From: Candidatus Bathyarchaeota archaeon
GTDB taxonomy: Archaea > Thermoproteota > Bathyarchaeia > Bathyarchaeales > DTEX01
Reading direction: 5' to 3'
DNA: 36,998 bases
Assembly: GCA_018397055.1 (NCBI GenBank)
Contig: JAGTQS010000004.1
Coordinates: 1-36,998 of the forward strand
Numbering within the stretch: position 1 is the first letter of the stretch; every line of letters starts with the position of its first letter. The translations under genes and the position numbers were made by a program. The notes below the pieces were generated by a model. The model was not told where the DNA came from and made no database searches. It worked only from the letters and a program-made list of their open reading frames with translations. Positions 1 through 7,620 of this stretch are shown here, piece after piece.

Positions 1-19
1 GGATAATCGAAACTTTCAG

Positions 20-1390
20 TTATGGGTAGACCCTGTTAATCAACCTTGGAAATGCTATGGCGTCTCTTATGTGTTCAAGATTGCATATCCACGCAACTGT
101 CCGTTCGACGCCTAGGCCGAAGCCTGAATGGGGTACAGAGCCATATCTCCTGAGGTCGATGTACCACTCATAATCTTTCGGGTTAAGGTTTTCTTCCTCT
201 ATCCTCTTCAGTAATTCGCCTAAATCGTGGATTCTCTGTCCGCCGCCAGTTATTTCACCGTAGCCTTCAGGAGCAAGAAGGTCAGCTGACAAAGTGACGT
301 TCGGATTAGCTGGGTCAGGCTTGTGGTAGAAGGCTTTAATGCCTTTTGGGAAGTGAGTAACGAAGAAGGGTTTATCAAAATCTTCGGTAAGCTGCTTCTC
401 CTCAATCCATCCAAGGTCGTTTCCATACTCGAATTTTACCCCCTTCTTTTCGAGGATTTCGACAACCTCGTCGTATCGGACTCTTTGAAAAGACGGTGAC
501 ATACCCAAGATTTCCTGAGGAGGCCTACCTAGCATTTCCAGTTCTTTCGCTGCCTTTTCCGCTAACCTTGCGAATACGTGACCTAAAAGGCTCTCTTGAA
601 CCTTCATTATGCAGTCCAAATCACACCAGGGTGCTTCAGCTTCAAGGTGCCAGTACTCAGTAAGATGTCTACGAGTTCTGGATTTCTCAGCTCGAAATGA
701 CGGAGCAACGGTGTAGATTTTCCCTAGACTGGCTATAGCTGCCTCCGCATAGAGCTGCCAGCTCTGGCTGAGGTACGCTTCCTGTTCGAAGTATTTGACA
801 GAAAAAAGCGTTGAGCCGCCTTCACATGCAGCTGTTATCAATGTCGGAGAGTGAAACTCGGTGTAGCCGTTGTTTTGGAACCATTCTCTTGCGGCTTCGA
901 GGAACTTTGACCTTACGCGAAGTATGGTTTGCATCTTCGGGTTTCTTATCCACAAATGCCTATGGTCAAGCAGAAACTCGGGACCGTGAAACTTCTTTGC
1001 AATTGGGTAATCTGCCTCAGCTAGGTGGACGACGTTCATGTTTTCGATTCTAATCTCGTACCCGCCGGGAGCCCTTTTGTCCTCGAAAACTGTGCCTGTA
1101 AGCTCCAACGAGGACTCTTGAGTGAGGTTTTTTGCATCCTCAAATTTCGCATCGTCCACTTTGCCCTTTTTCATAGTGCACTGAATTATGCCCGTTCCGT
1201 CGCGAACCATGAAGAAATGTATGCCCCCGCTGGACCGCATATTGTCAAGCCAACCGCGAACTTGAACGGTCTTACCTGTATATTGCCCAGAAAGGATGGA
1301 TGAGACATCAACAAACCCGTTCATGCCCTTAACCCAGCCGTGTTTAATTGAACAGATTGTATCTTGGACAGCTTCTAAAAGTTTTTCCAC
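20..1390 (-). CDS. asnS: Asparaginyl-tRNA synthetase (class IIb)
   Basis: Charges tRNA-Asn with asparagine in the cytoplasm. An N-terminal OB-fold anticodon-binding domain (about residues 35-125, with VRGWLDNMRSSGG) is followed by a class II catalytic core. Motif 2 reads FRAEKSRTRRHLTEY (about 233-247), the Asn-type version with the RTRRHLTE signature rather than the AspRS form, and motif 3 reads GFGLGVERTVAWI near the C-terminus. The length of 456 aa is slightly long for archaeal AsnRS. The longest ORF begins at a GTG. An internal ATG at 1324 (residue 23, MNGFVDVSS) would remove a short N-terminal extension and is a realistic alternative start. The gene is followed closely by the window edge, and a zinc-finger protein lies upstream in the same direction with about 20 nt between them, so co-transcription is likely. 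An archaeal AsnRS-like asparagine synthetase is the main alternative, judged less likely because the full synthetase motifs are present. Confidence 0.93.
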   Translation of the reverse strand: MEKLLEAVQDTICSIKHGWVKGMNGFVDVSSILSGQYTGKTVQVRGWLDNMRSSGGIHFFMVRDGTGIIQCTMKKGKVDDAKFEDAKNLTQESSLELTGTVFEDKRAPGGYEIRIENMNVVHLAEADYPIAKKFHGPEFLLDHRHLWIRNPKMQTILRVRSKFLEAAREWFQNNGYTEFHSPTLITAACEGGSTLFSVKYFEQEAYLSQSWQLYAEAAIASLGKIYTVAPSFRAEKSRTRRHLTEYWHLEAEAPWCDLDCIMKVQESLLGHVFARLAEKAAKELEMLGRPPQEILGMSPSFQRVRYDEVVEILEKKGVKFEYGNDLGWIEEKQLTEDFDKPFFVTHFPKGIKAFYHKPDPANPNVTLSADLLAPEGYGEITGGGQRIHDLGELLKRIEEENLNPKDYEWYIDLRRYGSVPHSGFGLGVERTVAWICNLEHIRDAIAFPRLINRVYP

Positions 1391-1413
1391 GTAAAACCTT
1401 TGCGTAAAACACC

Positions 1414-2160
1414 TTAGGCTGTCTGCTTTGGCTTCTCAGTCGGCTTGTAAAGCTTCTTTTCATAGGCGCTTTTCGGCTTAAACTTTCCTTTCAAAGGTTG
1501 AGGCATAGCTTTTTGTCTCTCAATGTTTTTGTATCTCGCCAAAGTCTTAGCTATCTTCGTCTTTGATGGCCCTAAAGGTTTTTTCGGTTTACGTTTTTGG
1601 GCCAATGCCTTAAAAGCAGGCGACAAGGGTTTTCGTCTTTGCCTTTTCTTTTGAACGCCCGCTAAGGTGGAAGCTTCCTTTCTGAACGAAGCCTTCTTTT
1701 CCGCCAAGTTAACGTTTTCAACCCTCCAGCCTACTGTCAGCCAAGCTTCGGAAGCTGAGTGGCTTAAGCTGTTATTCCACCACTTTTCGCTGGTGTACGC
1801 AGAGTCTGGCAGTTTGTCGCCGAGAATTTCTTCAATAAACTTGAACGTGAGAGTTACATAGTTCGAGTATTGCGCTCTTCGAACCAAAAATTGGCTGAGT
1901 GGCGCATATTTGCTTCTAGGAGCAGCAGGCATCAGCCTTCGTTTGGCACAACTTAGGCAGGTTGGCTTTCCTTCCTCATCGTAGACAAGGCAGTTTCTAC
2001 AATATAGCTTCTTACATCTGTTACACCGAGAAAGTGCATAATATGGAACGGTTACGCCGCAAAGCGAACAGTCTTCCTGAACGGGAACCATAACAACACA
2101 CTGAACCTTTTCACTAACATGAATAGAGGGTTCAGCAACAAGATAAGGGTTCGCATTCAT
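1414..2160 (-). CDS. Zinc-finger protein with DUF7662-like domain and basic tail
   Basis: Function unknown. Residues 30-76 carry four CxxC pairs (CSLC, CNRC, CRNC, CLSC), a treble-clef or RING/LIM-like arrangement able to bind two zinc ions. Residues about 84-160 (KYAPLSQFL, then FIEEILGDKLPDSAY, then WWNNS and AWLTVGW) resemble the DUF7662 family as I recall it; that family name is from memory. The last 80 residues are strongly Lys/Arg-rich (KKRQRRKP, KRKPKKP), which suggests nucleic-acid contact. The ATG start follows a short AT-rich leader. It lies directly upstream of asnS on the same strand, which hints at an RNA- or translation-related role, but this is only context. Confidence 0.75.
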   Translation of the reverse strand: MNANPYLVAEPSIHVSEKVQCVVMVPVQEDCSLCGVTVPYYALSRCNRCKKLYCRNCLVYDEEGKPTCLSCAKRRLMPAAPRSKYAPLSQFLVRRAQYSNYVTLTFKFIEEILGDKLPDSAYTSEKWWNNSLSHSASEAWLTVGWRVENVNLAEKKASFRKEASTLAGVQKKRQRRKPLSPAFKALAQKRKPKKPLGPSKTKIAKTLARYKNIERQKAMPQPLKGKFKPKSAYEKKLYKPTEKPKQTA

Positions 2161-2260
2161 ATATGCCTTAAAATTACGGATTAGGAAATGATAAAGAGTT
2201 GAAATGGGAAACTGTTAAATTGATTAAAGAAGAAACAGATAAACACTCACGGAGAGGTCT

Positions 2261-3301
2261 ATGTTGGAAAAGAAGGTTGTAACTTTTGGAGAAATCATGC
2301 TTAGGCTTACGCCGCCAAACTTTCTAAGGTTCGTTCAAGCAAGGTCGTTCGATGCCATTTACGGCGGAGGAGAAGCCAACGTAGCGATTGCCTTGGCAAA
2401 CTTCGGTGTTCCAGTGGACTACGTGACCAGGCTTCCTGCTAACGCAATTGGAGACGCCTGCCTGAACTATGTGAGGCAATTTGGCGTTGGAACAAGCAAA
2501 ATAGTTCGTGGAGGAGAAAGGCTTGGCATTTACTTCATGGAGATGGGCGCTGCGCAGCGGGGAAGCGAAGTGATCTATGACCGCTCAAACTCGTCTATAG
2601 CAACTATTGAACCCGGAATGGTAGACTGGGACAAAGCCTTCGCTGACGCATGCTGGTTCCACTGGACAGGCATAACACCAGCAATAAGCAGAGGCGCGGC
2701 GGAAACGTGCCTCGAAGCTGCGAAAAAGGCAAAGGAGAAGGGGCTAACTGTTTCCTGCGATTTGAATTACCGTGCTAAGCTTTGGAAATGGGGACGCACT
2801 GCAACTGAGGTTATGACGGAGCTCGTAAAATACGCGGACATTGCGATATGCAATGAAGAAGATGCTGAAAAGGTTTTTGGCATTAAGGCGCCCGGCGTTG
2901 ATGTGCTTAAGGGGAAGGTTGAGGCGGAAAAATACCTCTATGTTGCCCAAAAACTAATGGAGAAGTTCCCTAACCTCGGCAAAATCGCCATTACGTTGCG
3001 GGGAAGCATCAGTGCCAGCCATAACACGTGGTCAGGTGTGCTTTACGACGGAAAGGCTTTCTATTCCGCTCCTACTTACGATATTACAGACATCGTTGAC
3101 AGGGTTGGAGGCGGAGACTCGTTTGCTGCGGGTTTAATCTATGGGCTTCTCAAGTTCAGCGACGACCTTCAAAGAGTCCTGAACTTCGCAGTTGCAGCTT
3201 CGTGCCTCAAGCACACGATTTTCGGCGACTCAAACATCGTCTCGGTCGCTGAGGTTGAAAAAATAATGTCTGGAATTGTTTCTGGAAGAGTTTCAAGGTA
3301 A
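2261..3301 (+). CDS. kdgK: 2-keto-3-deoxygluconate kinase (PfkB family)
   Basis: Phosphorylates 2-keto-3-deoxygluconate to KDPG with ATP. This is a ribokinase/PfkB fold: an N-terminal sugar-binding GGGEANVAIALANFG block (about residues 35-50), the DLNYRAKLW segment typical of KDG kinases, and the C-terminal anion-hole/catalytic signature GGGDSFAAGLIYG with the catalytic Asp near residue 286. The length of 346 aa is normal to slightly long. A clear Shine-Dalgarno run, GGAGAGG, lies just before the ATG. The downstream KDPG aldolase starts only 17 nt after the stop, so the two successive steps of the pathway are almost certainly one operon. Other PfkB sugars (fructose, ribose) are possible, but the neighbour strongly favours KDG. 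Confidence 0.9.
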   Translation: MLEKKVVTFGEIMLRLTPPNFLRFVQARSFDAIYGGGEANVAIALANFGVPVDYVTRLPANAIGDACLNYVRQFGVGTSKIVRGGERLGIYFMEMGAAQRGSEVIYDRSNSSIATIEPGMVDWDKAFADACWFHWTGITPAISRGAAETCLEAAKKAKEKGLTVSCDLNYRAKLWKWGRTATEVMTELVKYADIAICNEEDAEKVFGIKAPGVDVLKGKVEAEKYLYVAQKLMEKFPNLGKIAITLRGSISASHNTWSGVLYDGKAFYSAPTYDITDIVDRVGGGDSFAAGLIYGLLKFSDDLQRVLNFAVAASCLKHTIFGDSNIVSVAEVEKIMSGIVSGRVSR

Positions 3302-3318
3302 CAAAAGAGGGTGATAGA

Positions 3319-4338
3319 TTGGCGAAATTCATGAAACACGTAGTCATTGGAAAAATATTAGAGCTAGGATTGGTGCCTGTCTTCTACCACGACGATTTGG
3401 AGACAGCTAAGAAAATTGTTCAGGCATGCGTTGACGGAGGACAAAAAATAATCGAGTTCACAAACAGGGGCGACTTCGCATACCAAGTCTTCGCTGAGCT
3501 CGCAAAATGGGTTAACACCACATTCAAAGACGTCATAATCGGCGTAGGCTCAGTCATCGACCCAGAGACAGCTGCGCTTTACATCAACAGCGGAGCAAAC
3601 TTCGTTGTTGGACCCGTCTTTAACCCAGAAATCGCCAAAGTCTGCAACCGACGAAAAGTGCCTTATTCACCTGGATGCGGCAGCGCCACGGAGATTTCGC
3701 AGGCTGAAGAAATGGGATGCGACATAGTTAAAGTCTTTCCAGGTGAAGAGGTCGGCGGCCCATCATTCATAAAAAACATGCTTGCTCCATGCCCGTGGGT
3801 TAAGCTCATGCCGACCGGAGGCGTAGACACCACACGTGAAAGCATCTCAGAATGGATTAAGGCAGGGGCAGCTGCACTTGGCATAGGGTCAAAGCTCATT
3901 TCTAAGGAACTTGTCGCCACAGGAGACTTCGAGGCCATCACAAAAAAAGTTGAACAGTGCCTTTGGTGGATACAAGAAGCAAGGGGAACGCCGCTGTTCC
4001 TCGGAATAGAACACGTTGGCCTTTATCCTAACGGAGCTACTGCCGAAGAAATCACGAATTGGTATGCAGACACCTTTGGGTTGACAAAAACTGAGGGAAC
4101 ATCGTCCTTCTTCATTTCAGGCAAGGGCTCTGGAAGAATCGAAATCATGAAAGCCGCTGAACCCGTTAAGTGCCACATCGCAGTTCGCGTCTCCAACTTC
4201 GAGGAAGCCTGCAAACGCCTACAAGAAAAGGGCTTTGAACTTGAAGAGCCAAAAATTAAGAAGGGAACCAAAGCTGCCTTCCTAAAGACACCTGACCCCG
4301 CTGGAAACAGAGTTCACATTCTATACCAGGCTCCCTAG
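3319..4338 (+). CDS. KDPG aldolase fused to a C-terminal VOC (glyoxalase-like) domain
   Basis: Residues 1-225 are a class I KDPG/KHG aldolase (Eda) TIM barrel: Glu46 in KIIEFTNRG, the phosphate/carboxylate loop PYSPGCGSATE, the Schiff-base lysine near 138 in GCDIVKVFPG, and MPTGGVD. It should cleave KDPG to pyruvate and glyceraldehyde-3-phosphate. Residues about 226-339 form a VOC-fold domain whose putative metal ligands are His232 (IEHVGL), Glu275 (RIEIMK), His286 (CHIAVRV) and His333 (RVHILY). The stand-alone aldolase is usually about 210 aa, so this is a true fusion. There is no stop or frame change between the parts. The start is TTG, preceded by GAGGGTGAT. It sits 17 nt behind kdgK. The VOC part could process or bind a toxic or keto-acid product, but its reaction is unknown. 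Confidence 0.88.
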   Translation: MAKFMKHVVIGKILELGLVPVFYHDDLETAKKIVQACVDGGQKIIEFTNRGDFAYQVFAELAKWVNTTFKDVIIGVGSVIDPETAALYINSGANFVVGPVFNPEIAKVCNRRKVPYSPGCGSATEISQAEEMGCDIVKVFPGEEVGGPSFIKNMLAPCPWVKLMPTGGVDTTRESISEWIKAGAAALGIGSKLISKELVATGDFEAITKKVEQCLWWIQEARGTPLFLGIEHVGLYPNGATAEEITNWYADTFGLTKTEGTSSFFISGKGSGRIEIMKAAEPVKCHIAVRVSNFEEACKRLQEKGFELEEPKIKKGTKAAFLKTPDPAGNRVHILYQAP

Positions 4339-4347
4339 ATAGAGCCC

Positions 4348-5112
4348 TTAACAGCCCACTTTCCTTTTTTCTAAAAAAGCATTTTTTAAAAAAAGGTTCT
4401 CAATAATCTTTTTTAGGTTTTTGCCGAATTGTGTGTTCAGTAATCCGTCAATGTTGCCGATGTTTTGTTCAAGTTCAGAGTCAAATGGCAAGGCACCGAG
4501 ATAGCTGAACCCCTTAGCCTCAACTTGCGAGCGTATCCACGTTGATTCTTGCGTTTGCATGTTTTCTATTACGCCAACCACGGGATTCTTTGTTTCCCTT
4601 AGCAAGTCAAGGAGTTTTCCAACGGTCTCAAACGCAAGCCTCGATGGTGTTGTAACAATGAGAAACTTGACGTTTTGTACGAACCGAAGCAAGTCTAGAG
4701 TGACGTCGCCTATTCCAGGAGGCATGTCAAGGATAAGATAGTCCAGGTTTCCCCACTTTGTCACGGCTAAGAGTTCGATGAAGGCATCCGAGGTTTCGGA
4801 ACCTCTAAGCGACGATGCTCTGCCAGCGGAATAATAAACGACGGACATGAACCTTAAGCCGTGGATTTGCGGGGGAACTATGCCTTTTTCTTCTTTAGGC
4901 TGCTCGTTGCCAATGTTTAGGACAACGTGCGAGGAGGGGCTTGTAAAATCAAGGTCGAAGAATCCAACCTTGTATCCATTTCGAGCCAGAATTAAAGCTA
5001 GTACGGAGGCAACCAGGGTTTTTCCGACGCCTCCTTTTCCGCTTGACACTGCGATGACGTTTCGAACATTTTTAAGCCGTTCATCTATGATTGCTGTTCG
5101 AGGGTCAATCAC
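4348..5112 (-). CDS. hypB: Mrp/MinD-type P-loop ATPase, probable atypical HypB nickel metallochaperone
   Basis: This is a SIMIBI-class ATPase of the Mrp/NBP35/MinD group: deviant Walker A SSGKGGVGKT (residues about 23-32), DLDFTSPSS switch I, and DMPPG (switch II/Walker B). Mrp proteins usually serve Fe-S assembly, but this gene starts (GTG) inside the end of hypA with an 8-nt overlap. In Thermococcus the HypB partner of HypA is known to be of this same Mrp/MinD type rather than the GTPase HypB. Together these support nickel delivery to [NiFe]-hydrogenase. I do not see the CxxC cluster motif typical of Fe-S carrier Mrp proteins near the C-terminus. A general Fe-S carrier remains the alternative. 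Confidence 0.75.
   Translation of the reverse strand: MIDPRTAIIDERLKNVRNVIAVSSGKGGVGKTLVASVLALILARNGYKVGFFDLDFTSPSSHVVLNIGNEQPKEEKGIVPPQIHGLRFMSVVYYSAGRASSLRGSETSDAFIELLAVTKWGNLDYLILDMPPGIGDVTLDLLRFVQNVKFLIVTTPSRLAFETVGKLLDLLRETKNPVVGVIENMQTQESTWIRSQVEAKGFSYLGALPFDSELEQNIGNIDGLLNTQFGKNLKKIIENLFLKNAFLEKRKVGC
4363..4396 (+). terminator. T-rich symmetric terminator between convergent genes
   Basis: CCTTTTTT and AAAAAAAGG arms with two T6 runs lie just after the aldolase stop, where the plus-strand kdgK operon meets the minus-strand hypB. Archaeal RNA polymerase terminates on T-runs, so this is a plausible end for the kdgK-aldolase transcript. It overlaps the last codons of hypB. Confidence 0.4.
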
Positions 5113-5512
5113 AGCGTTTTTTCCCCACTATGTTTTCTATCCAAACTCCACGTCCCTGTTCAACTTCGAAGTCTGGACTGTTGCACTCTGGGCATCTGAC
5201 AAAGGCATGGGCAATTTCAGGAACAAAATGAATAGCCTCCCTCGAGGATTTGTCAAGTCCAGTTTTGCTGAATAGCCATCGGCAGCCGCACACCCTGCAT
5301 TTAAGCCTTGCACGGGTTTTTCTGATTTTTATTTTTGCATCTTTCAGTCTGCCACTTAAGAGTTGCGAAAGCGCGAACTTGAAGATTTCAAGGTCAACTT
5401 GTTGAAGTTCGCCGAGCCCGATGTTGATTGAGGCGACCTTTTTCATTCCGCTCTTTTCAACAACCTCAGAAGCTGCTGACACCACTGCCTCAGCAAGCGC
5501 CCATTCATGCAT
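5105..5512 (-). CDS. hypA: Hydrogenase nickel metallochaperone HypA
   Basis: Binds nickel through the N-terminal MHE motif (MHEWALAEAVV) and carries a structural zinc site formed by CRVCGC and CPEC pairs. About 30 residues between the two cysteine pairs make an extended zinc loop, as in Thermococcus HypA. At 135 aa it fits the archaeal family. The last bases (TGATTGA) overlap the GTG start of the Mrp-type hypB, so translation of the two is probably coupled. A TATA-like element lies about 25 nt upstream of the ATG, so the mRNA is probably leaderless. hypE is only 1 kb away on the other strand; hypC, hypD, hypF and the hydrogenase itself are not in this window. Confidence 0.93.
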   Translation of the reverse strand: MHEWALAEAVVSAASEVVEKSGMKKVASINIGLGELQQVDLEIFKFALSQLLSGRLKDAKIKIRKTRARLKCRVCGCRWLFSKTGLDKSSREAIHFVPEIAHAFVRCPECNSPDFEVEQGRGVWIENIVGKKRCD

Positions 5513-5532
5513 ACAAAAAAAGTGGAACCAAG

Positions 5533-5541
5533 TTTATTTAA
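5533..5541 (-). promoter_or_regulatory. TATA box for leaderless hypA-hypB transcript
   Basis: The minus strand reads TTAAATAAA here. Its centre is about 25 nt upstream of the hypA ATG, the normal archaeal TATA-to-start distance, and no Shine-Dalgarno sequence is present before the ATG, so transcription probably begins at or next to the start codon. Confidence 0.55.
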
Positions 5542-5603
5542 GGGTATTCCGTTAATAAGCAGATACAGGTTCTCTTTTTTTTTCCTTGTCAGTTTAGTTT
5601 GGC

Positions 5604-6365
5604 TTAGTGTTGTTTCCTTCTTTGTTTGTCTACCTTTTTATGGTGTTTAGGAACAAGTCTTCTTCTTATGATTTGCCGTTCTATCCGTACTTCCTTCATT
5701 GTTTCCTCTAAGATTCTCGGCGTCTCTAACTGTGCTTGCTGAGGTGGAATTACGATTGGCTCAACCTTTTTTTCCTCAACATGAGCAGGTGTAATCGTGG
5801 GTTGATCCCTTTTCTTAACAAGCGGCTTAGCTTTTTCTGCTTTACGGGTTCTTTTTCTTTTTGCCGTTTTTGCAGATGGCTTTTTTGCTGTAACCTTAGC
5901 TGGTTTTCTCTTTCTAGTTTTCCTTGTCGCCTTTTTTATTAGTCCAGTTTTTTCAGCGTATTCTCTGACTTTTTGAACTGAGAGAACTCTCAGAGCTCTA
6001 ATGATGTCTTTCTTTTTTTCTGCCTTTTTCATTCCGAACAATGTTGGTTTTTCAAGCAGAACGCCTGTTTCTTTTGCCAGCCTTTTTAGCTGATTGGCAC
6101 TCATGATGTGGAGAAGCTCTTCTTTGGTAAGCCTGTTTATTCCTAAAAGTTCGATGAGGTCGGATTCTTTGAACTCAGAGGTGACGAGAACGTCTATGGC
6201 TTCTTCTTTCGACCTCACTTTTTGAACATTGCCTTGAGCGTCCTTCTTCTCAAAAGTGATGCCGTTTTGGCGACCGAGCTTCAATAGTTCATCAAAACTT
6301 AGCCTGCTTAATAGCTCCCAAGATGCCTCGTAGTCTGCAAGCTTAGCTGAAACAGACAACAACAA
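5604..6365 (-). CDS. Lys/Arg-rich protein with tandem SAP-like helical motifs
   Basis: I do not recognise a named family. The N-terminal half (residues 1-140) holds repeated helix-turn-helix units of SAP/Rho-N type: LSFDELLKLGRQNGITFEKKD, MSANQLKRLAKETGVLLEK and LSVQKVREYAEKTGLIKK, two of them followed by SKEEAIDVL or KKDIIRALRVL. Residues about 140-190 are almost entirely Lys/Arg/Ala/Thr/Pro (RKTRKRKPAKV), histone-H1-like, and the tail is also basic (RRRLVPKHHKK). This architecture points to DNA or RNA binding, perhaps a chromatin protein. It lies between hypA (same strand, 91 nt downstream) and hypE (divergent), with no obvious functional link to hydrogenase maturation. Confidence 0.7.
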   Translation of the reverse strand: MLLSVSAKLADYEASWELLSRLSFDELLKLGRQNGITFEKKDAQGNVQKVRSKEEAIDVLVTSEFKESDLIELLGINRLTKEELLHIMSANQLKRLAKETGVLLEKPTLFGMKKAEKKKDIIRALRVLSVQKVREYAEKTGLIKKATRKTRKRKPAKVTAKKPSAKTAKRKRTRKAEKAKPLVKKRDQPTITPAHVEEKKVEPIVIPPQQAQLETPRILEETMKEVRIERQIIRRRLVPKHHKKVDKQRRKQH

Positions 6366-6469
6366 CCCTGCTCAGAAATATTATAATCCCAGAATACTAA
6401 AGTCTTATGGAATATGGCCTTCGCATCATCGTTAAGGCTAATTGTTCAGAAAATGGAGAAACGGGATAA

Positions 6470-7546
6470 ATGGCTGAGAAAAATGGGCAAATAACAATGC
6501 TGCATGGTGCAGGCGGAACCGTAATGCACGACCTAGTAAAGAACACAATCCTAAAGTATTTGGGAGATACAAAAAGTCCTGGGTTCGTCGAGGTTCCTCT
6601 AAACTTCTTAGACGACGCAGCGGTCGTGGACGACATCGTGTTAAAAAGCGATTCTCACGCGGTTAAACCCATATTTTTCCCAGGAGGCGACATAGGCCGA
6701 CTAGCTATCTCTGGAACAGTGAACGATATAGCAGTTTTAGGAGCGGAACCCTTCGCACTGGCGTGCGGTCTCGTTCTAGAAGAAGGCTTGTCCACAGCCG
6801 ACCTTGAACGAATCTTGAGGAGCATGCGGGACGCCTGCGTCGAAGCAGGCGTCGGTGTTGTCACAGGCGACACAAAAGTTGTTGAGAAAGGCAGCTTAGG
6901 GGGATGCGTCATCAACGTTTCTGGGGTTGGTAGACGAACTGAGGCTCTTGAAAAAAACATGTTGGTTGTCAAAAAGTTTAGAAAAGATTTCCAATCCAGA
7001 TGGATTCTGGACTCGAACCTTTCTGGCGGCGAAAAAATAATCGTTTCAGGCACCATTGGCGACCATGGTTTAGCTGTTCTCTCAGCCCAAGAAGGCTTAA
7101 GCTTCGGAAGCGAAATCAAGTCGGATGTGAGGCCTTTAAACCGCTTGATTTTACGTTTACTTGAAGAGGCAGGCGGCATCGTAGCCATGAAAGACCCTAC
7201 ACGTGGGGGATTAGCCGACGCCTTAAACGAGTTTTGTGACAAGTCAGGCGTAGGCATACTTCTTGAAGAAGGGAAGGTTCCAATTCGTGAAGACGTTAGG
7301 TCAGCCTGCGAGATGTTGGGCTTAGACCCGTTCGAGGTAGGCAACGAAGGAAAAATAGTCATCGGCGTAGTTAAAGAAAAGGCTGAGGAAGTCCTAACGC
7401 TTCTGCGGTCAACGGAGGAGGGAAAGGACGCTGAGATTGTCGGAGAAACGAACGTAAATTTCAAGGGGGTTGCGGTGCAAACGGTGGTAGGCGGAAAAAG
7501 AATAATCGCTAGACCCATAGGAGACCCTGTTCCTAGAATTTGTTAA
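6470..7546 (+). CDS. hypE: Hydrogenase maturation protein HypE
   Basis: Dehydrates the thiocarboxamide on its own C-terminal cysteine to make the cyanide ligand for the [NiFe] site. This is a PurM/AIR-synthase fold with the ATP-binding N-terminal segment MLHGAGGTVMHDLV, DDAAVV, SGTVNDIAVLGAEP, the VVTGDTKVVEKG loop and MKDPTRGGLADALNE. Crucially it ends in the catalytic PRIC tail, with Cys as the last residue. The length of 358 aa is typical. The ATG start at 6470 gives the expected N-terminus. It is divergent from the SAP-like gene, with about 100 nt of shared upstream region. A second HypE-like gene at 23.6 kb lacks this tail. Confidence 0.95.
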   Translation: MAEKNGQITMLHGAGGTVMHDLVKNTILKYLGDTKSPGFVEVPLNFLDDAAVVDDIVLKSDSHAVKPIFFPGGDIGRLAISGTVNDIAVLGAEPFALACGLVLEEGLSTADLERILRSMRDACVEAGVGVVTGDTKVVEKGSLGGCVINVSGVGRRTEALEKNMLVVKKFRKDFQSRWILDSNLSGGEKIIVSGTIGDHGLAVLSAQEGLSFGSEIKSDVRPLNRLILRLLEEAGGIVAMKDPTRGGLADALNEFCDKSGVGILLEEGKVPIREDVRSACEMLGLDPFEVGNEGKIVIGVVKEKAEEVLTLLRSTEEGKDAEIVGETNVNFKGVAVQTVVGGKRIIARPIGDPVPRIC

Positions 7547-7620
7547 CTTTTCACGGTTCTAGGCAGAGGGTTAATGCAAAATTTTATGTGTTAAGAAGGT
7601 TCAATTTTACATGATGATAT

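Noticed and set aside
4348-5112. ParA/MinD chromosome- or division-partitioning ATPase
   Set aside because: The 8-nt overlap with hypA and the Mrp-type sequence favour metal or cluster handling; no ParB/MinE-like partner is present.
6655-7518. Long minus-strand ORF of 287 aa opposite hypE
   Set aside because: Ser/Pro/Thr-rich shadow translation of the real hypE gene, with no family match and no start context.
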